From the NCBI GenBank assembly GCA_026182355.1, contig JAPFBL010000084.1:12921001-12985000 (forward strand): a stretch of DNA of 64,000 bases. The letters are read 5' to 3'. The position numbers and the translations under genes were made by a program. This document shows, one piece after another, positions 59,441 to 64,000 of the stretch (the first letter of the stretch is position 1; every line of letters begins with the position of its first letter). The DNA comes from Hermatobates lingyangjiaoensis (Eukaryota > Arthropoda > Insecta > Hemiptera > Hermatobatidae). The notes beneath the pieces were generated by a model that did no database searches, was not told the origin of the DNA, and was given only the letters and a program-made list of their open reading frames with translations.

Positions 59441-59539
59441 CAATGTAAAAAAAATATCAATAAATATCACAAGTATAGCAGGTAGTCCGTTAGTCTATGA
59501 TAAGCAATTAGTTTTTATCGCTTTATTCCTCTTTACCGT

Positions 59540-60180
59540 GATTGAAATGTCATCAATTTTTTTTTCATAAATTGCTAATTGTTTGTTCCATTTATGAGAA
59601 AATTTTCATGGTTTTTTAATGAGCTGTTAGCGTCAAAAAACATTTTCTGAAAACAGAAAATTTATTGTGACACCGTTTTGGTGAATGTAATTTTAATAAT
59701 AATTATTTTAACTCATTCTCTTGAAACTGTTCTATTTTATAGCTATAGTTTCATTTACATTCGTTAAACGGTATGGCTTGTATTGCTCTCACAAGCTTTC
59801 AGATTGAACTATAAGTCAAAATTGTTATTTTTATTGAAAAAAAAATCTTGCAGTTTTAAAAATCTGACGTTATTTTTCGTTGTTGCTTTTTCAGCTTCAA
59901 AGATAGAATTAGACGTTTACAAAGACTCTACAAATACTACAAAGGCTCTAGAATTAGTAGTTTAGGAGAAAAAAAAATGTTATTTAAAAAAAGGTTTTTA
60001 GCAAAAAAAGTGACTTTCCCATCATGCATAATTGCTCCTAAACAATAGGGCTCATCTACACTATAAGGCTTATTTTTGTGTAAAATATCAACCTAATTTT
60101 GTGTAAATTATCAACGGTCCATCAAAGATTCTGGACCGTAGCGTGGCCATAAACTTTTGATACATACTTCAGGAAATATG
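59540..60180 (+). repeat. Dispersed repeat family B, copy 2
   Basis: Shares ordered blocks with 31340-31820, including GAGCTGTTAGCGTCAAAAAA and GGACCGTAGCGTGGCCATAA, and in inverse orientation with 62130-62345 (GTAGTTTAGAAGAAAAAAAT type). Confidence 0.5.
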
Positions 60181-60779
60181 AAAGATTTCGAAATTGTTTT
60201 CTTAATAAGATTGAACATTAAAGTTTGAATAAATTGTATTAGATAGGTCAATAAATTAATTTAAAGGGCTTATTTTTTTATTGATTCCTGCGTATTTAGT
60301 TTAGCTTAAATCTAAATAAACATTTACTTCCACGCTCTAAAATACTATATCCTTTAATCAATAAAATTTTAATAGCTTAAGAAAAACTTCCTCAAATGAT
60401 GGAGCAAGAAGACGTTTAAATTACAAATTCAGTCTTAACTTATCATGAAACCTTGATTCTGTTATCTAGAAGAGCTCGTAATCTCCATATTATAACATAG
60501 TTTTCTCAGATTAAGTAATATAAGTACTACATGAATTAAAACCTCTTCCACGTAACTACTAGAGGAATAAGATTTTAAGATCTTACCAACATAGATACAT
60601 AAGACATCCGTATAATCCTTAAAATAAAGTGTCAAACATATACAAATGTCATAATCAAGAAAAAGCGTTGTGAACTATTTTTACATATAATCGTATTTTA
60701 ATGGGGTTGGTTAATCTAAAATTATTACTTATAAAAGATCAACATGGTTAAAAGCCGTTGAGAACTGATTTCATTTTAC

Positions 60780-61178
60780 TCCAAGCTTATCCATTTTATG
60801 TACCAATATATCAGTTTCTTTTATTATATGAATATTTGCATTAATTTCGGTATACTTATGGAGGAAATAAAACTTCAAAAACAAATTATTTTCCAAAAAA
60901 AGGGGGTTTTAAAGACCTTATTCTTACAGAATACTAAGCTAGAATTCTCAGAGATGCGCGAATACTTCGGAGTTTCAACAGATAAAAGAACAAATTGGAC
61001 TAGTCATCTACAAGTACAAGATATATTGGCTGAGAGACTCAATCTAATAATAGTAACAAATCACATTGTTCTTGATAATAATTCGAAGTTTGTTATAATA
61101 GATAAAATATCAGCCACAATAAAACAAAATAAATTATTAAATTGGTTATCTATTAATTTGATAATAATTTACCGATAG
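60780..61178 (+). other. Unassigned open frame
   Basis: 126 codons, Ile/Lys/Asn-rich as expected from the base composition. I recognise no domain, and no splice or homology signal supports it as a gene. Reported only to account for the stretch. Confidence 0.15.
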
Positions 61179-61219
61179 GCCGATGACAGAGATAAATTCA
61201 GAAAGGAAGGAGGAAGACT

Positions 61220-62035
61220 TTTAAGCACAAAATTTTATCACAAGTAAACTCAGCAACCACAAGGCATATCGAGTTGAAACTTTGAAAGTATGTTTGTGTA
61301 TGTCTAACTGAAAATCTAATCTTTTAACTTAAAATTCAATTTATAGATTTTTAAGCTGTCTTTGGCTAGCTTCACAGACATGATTATTTTGAAAATATAC
61401 AGGTATAGAAAGTAGGTATTGTTAGTTGATTTCAATTTCATTTGCATTTAAGCTCCCAGCAAGAGATAATTGACAAGGTGTTTCCCGAAGTTCAAGTCTG
61501 TCATTTATTCAGAATAACTGACTGTGAACGAGGAATTCTCACCCTTACGAATAAGCAGGCAGCAAAAATCAATAAGCAAGTTCTTGCACTATATCAAGCT
61601 GAGGAAAGAACACACAAATTACTAAACAGAGTGATTTACGATGACGAAGCAGTTCATTATCCAATTGGATGTCTTAACTCCGTTACTGCTATGGACTACC
61701 TGTTCATGACTTAAAACTTAAAGTGGGATCACCAATCATGCTGTTACAATACTTAAGTGCCCCAAAATTGTGCAACGGGACACGACTCCGAATTCATACT
61801 TTGCACAGATACGTCACAGAGGCGGACATCATGACTGGGTGTGGTACTGGGGTGTCAGTGCTTAAACCACGTATACCATTGATATCTAGCAACTGTCCCT
61901 TTCAATTTAAACGGTTGCAATTTCCCGTCAGCGTCTGTTTCGCAATGACGGTAAATAAGTTGCAAGGCCAAACTGTGTTCACGGCGGAAATTGATGTGAG
62001 TGAGACAAAGTGTTTCTCATCAGAATGATATTATT
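61220..62035 (+). mobile_element. Helitron helicase relic, copy 4 (best preserved)
   Basis: Frames 61442-61714 and 61723-62028 are two parts of one helicase C terminus split by a frameshift near 61715. The first reads SSQQEIIDKVFPEVQ, then CERGILTLTNKQAAKINKQV and DDEAVHYPIGCLNS. The second reads GSPIMLLQYLSAPKLCNGTR and VCFAMTVNKLQGQT, the helicase motif VI region with SQG changed to LQG. The upstream 220 bp match copies 1 and 3. Confidence 0.8.
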
Positions 62036-62129
62036 ATAGTGTTTCATCAGATCTAAATTTGGTAACTACCTTCCGTAAAGTACCATATGAGTTATCCATG
62101 AGGTGATGGTTAAATTATTGTTTTATACA

Positions 62130-62345
62130 TAAGTGGGTTTTATAGTGTAGATCTGTCCTACTTTCTGGAGAAAAAGTAACTTTTTTTGCCAAAATCTGTT
62201 TAAGACAAATTTTTTTCTTCTAAACTACTAACTCTGAGTTTTGAAGTTTTTGCGTTATCATGGAACCAAAAAAATAAATAACTGAAAAAATCCTCAGATT
62301 TTTAAAAGAACTGAAAATACTTTTTTTTTCAATAAAATATAAAAA
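62130..62345 (-). repeat. Dispersed repeat family B, copy 3 (inverted)
   Basis: The reverse complement matches 59860-60085. It follows Helitron copy 4 by about 100 bp. Confidence 0.45.
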
Positions 62346-62439
62346 AAAATGACTTATCATTCAAGCAGAAAGATTATGAGGAGTATACAAGTGAAGATTA
62401 TGAGAAGAAGAAATACATAGATTCGTGTCATTACTGACA

Positions 62440-63300
62440 AGTATCTATAGGCACTGCTCTGTCCCCAATATTTCCTGTCCTAGCCGGAGTAGCTCAAGGT
62501 GGTATACTAGATCCGGTTCTGTATAGCATTTACATTTATGACATTCCTCTTCACCTTCAAACTCTTCTCTGTACTTTTGCTGATGACACAGCAATCCTAT
62601 CTCGAAACCCTGAACCCATTATCGCCACAAATACTCTCCAAGATCACCTACATAATTTAGAAGCCTGGTTGAAAAAGTGGCACTTAAATATTAATATAAA
62701 CAAAAGCACCCATGCAGTTTTTACATTAAAAAAAAGGACTATGACCGAATATCACTATGAATGGTGCTCTCCTTCCAACTGCAGATGCTGTCAGGTACTT
62801 GGGGCTTGTCATTGACAAACGCTTGACTTGGAACCCCCATACTTGACTGAAAAGACTTGACCTAAAACGACGCTACTTATTACTGTACAGACTTCTCGGA
62901 AAACATTCAAAATTGACACTCTACAACAAAGTGCTGTTATATAGAACATTACTGCGACTGATCTTGACTTACGGACTTGAACTATGGGGTTGTGGAAAAC
63001 CTTCCAACATTTATAAAATACAATCATTACAATCAAAAATCCTCTGTACTATCACTAAGGTACCTTATTATATCACAAACCACACTCTTCATAGAGACCT
63101 AAAAATCGCTTTTATACATAATTTAGCCACTGATCGTTACAAGGCGTTTCATACCAAACTTTCCTTTCACCCAAATCCACTCGTAGAAAATCTTGGTCCT
63201 TCCTCACCTTCCCAGAATCCCCCAAGACAACTTAAGAGAAGATGGCCGAGGGATCTACTGCCATGATGATCCAGAATCAGGAAACCAAGTGAAAAGTTGA
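62440..63300 (+). mobile_element. Jockey-type LINE ORF2 C-terminal half and 3' end
   Basis: The translation reads VLAGVAQGGILDPVLYSIYI and CTFADDTAILSRNPEP, the RT motifs B and C with catalytic FADD. After frameshifts near 62740 and 62850 come VRYLGLVIDKRLTWNPH, LRLILTYGLELWGCGKPSNI and LKRRWPRDLLP (open frame 62913-63266). This is the distal RT and C-terminal domain of Jockey-group LINEs. The endonuclease and proximal RT are missing, as usual for a 5'-truncated copy. Confidence 0.88.
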
Positions 63301-63704
63301 ACCAGTGGGTTTCATTCTTTGCTCATGTTTGTCAAAGTTATTTGTATTACTCACACTACATATACTTGTTAACGCTAAACCACTTACTATAGTAACAGTG
63401 AAATTTTTGCAAACACTAAACCTAAAATTAGCAATTAACAAAAAAAAATCATAAAATTTTGATTATGGCAAATGAAAGTCTACCTACAAAAATTGAAAAG
63501 TTATCTTAGAAAAATGGATCACCTGCTATACTTGTCGGATTTGTTTACATTTGTGAGGGACGGACAGACTGATATGACGTCTTTTATAGAAGTATAGATT
63601 AAAATGTCATTTAAAGTTCAATCTTATTAAATTGACCAAATGTATTTTGGATAACTGTTTTAATATTAGGGAGTTAGGAGAAAGTTCAATTATCTTACAT
63701 AAGA

Positions 63705-63805
63705 GCTTCCTCATGGCCGAGGTGGTGAATAATGTCTCCCGCTTTCTCGAGTTTCACAATCTATGGTTGCATTCTATAGCGTGGAACAGAACAAAAAAAA
63801 AAAAA
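63705..63805 (+). repeat. Possible tRNA-derived SINE head
   Basis: TGGCCGAGGTGGTGAATAAT resembles a tRNA A box of Leu/Ser type. GGTTGCATTC about 50 bases later could be a decayed B box, and an A-run follows (63791-63804). No target duplication was found. Confidence 0.3.
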
Positions 63806-64000
63806 GCAGTTGTAGGGATAATTTCGTTTCTTACACCTGTTAGATCACCATAGTTGGTGAATGTGGTGTTAACCAAAGTTACAAGATTGTTTAAAGCAGT
63901 TTTAGGCACATGATTGGTGATTTTAGCCTGGGTGAGATGCATATGGGTGATGTTTGTATTATTCAAAACAAATTCAAATTAATAACTTTATTTCATTATC

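Overview
This window is AT-rich, intron-rich animal DNA. It carries three host genes, split by introns and embedded in retroelement debris. One gene is an ionotropic receptor (IR), a chemosensory branch of the glutamate receptors known only from protostomes, so the source is very probably an arthropod. The long introns, the many Penelope-like elements (PLEs) and the Helitron relics would suit a chelicerate or crustacean, but the sequence does not settle the order.

Host genes, assembled here exon by exon with matching splice phases: (1) plus strand 7945-22644, four coding exons, 197 aa, a SIKE/FGFR1OP2-family coiled-coil protein (STRIPAK-associated); (2) minus strand 39645-33268, five coding exons, 330 aa, THO complex subunit 3 (THOC3), a WD40 protein of mRNA export; (3) minus strand 57934-46256, nine coding exons, 507 aa, an IR most like IR93a, with a signal peptide but no large amino-terminal domain.

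Mobile DNA by region: 2.6-4.1 kb is a cluster of short palindromes built from PLE ends and separated by (TA)n tracts. The 9.6 kb first intron of the SIKE-family gene (8080-17709) is almost filled by PLE material. It includes a broken PLE (about 9560-12075), a near-perfect 3.1 kb inverted-repeat PLE (12126-15224), another PLE relic on the minus strand (15440-16460) and a Jockey-type LINE 3' end. Helitron helicase relics lie at 20.4-21.1, 24.4-25.2, 49.8-50.9 and 61.2-62.0 kb. LINE pieces lie at 29.3, 30.1, 41.5-42.3 and 62.4-63.3 kb. More PLE relics are at 27.8-28.5 and 32.0-33.1 kb. A tRNA-derived SINE with a 14-bp target-site duplication is at 25.84-26.12 kb.

The most interesting pattern is a recurring hammerhead-ribozyme-like core (CTGANGA, a short hairpin, then GAAA) at PLE termini. 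It appears in at least five unrelated terminal sequences, often as both arms of a palindrome with no ORF between, and usually beside (TA)n. Hammerhead motifs in PLE terminal repeats are already known. The ORF-less palindromic units and their tie to TA microsatellites are the part worth checking.
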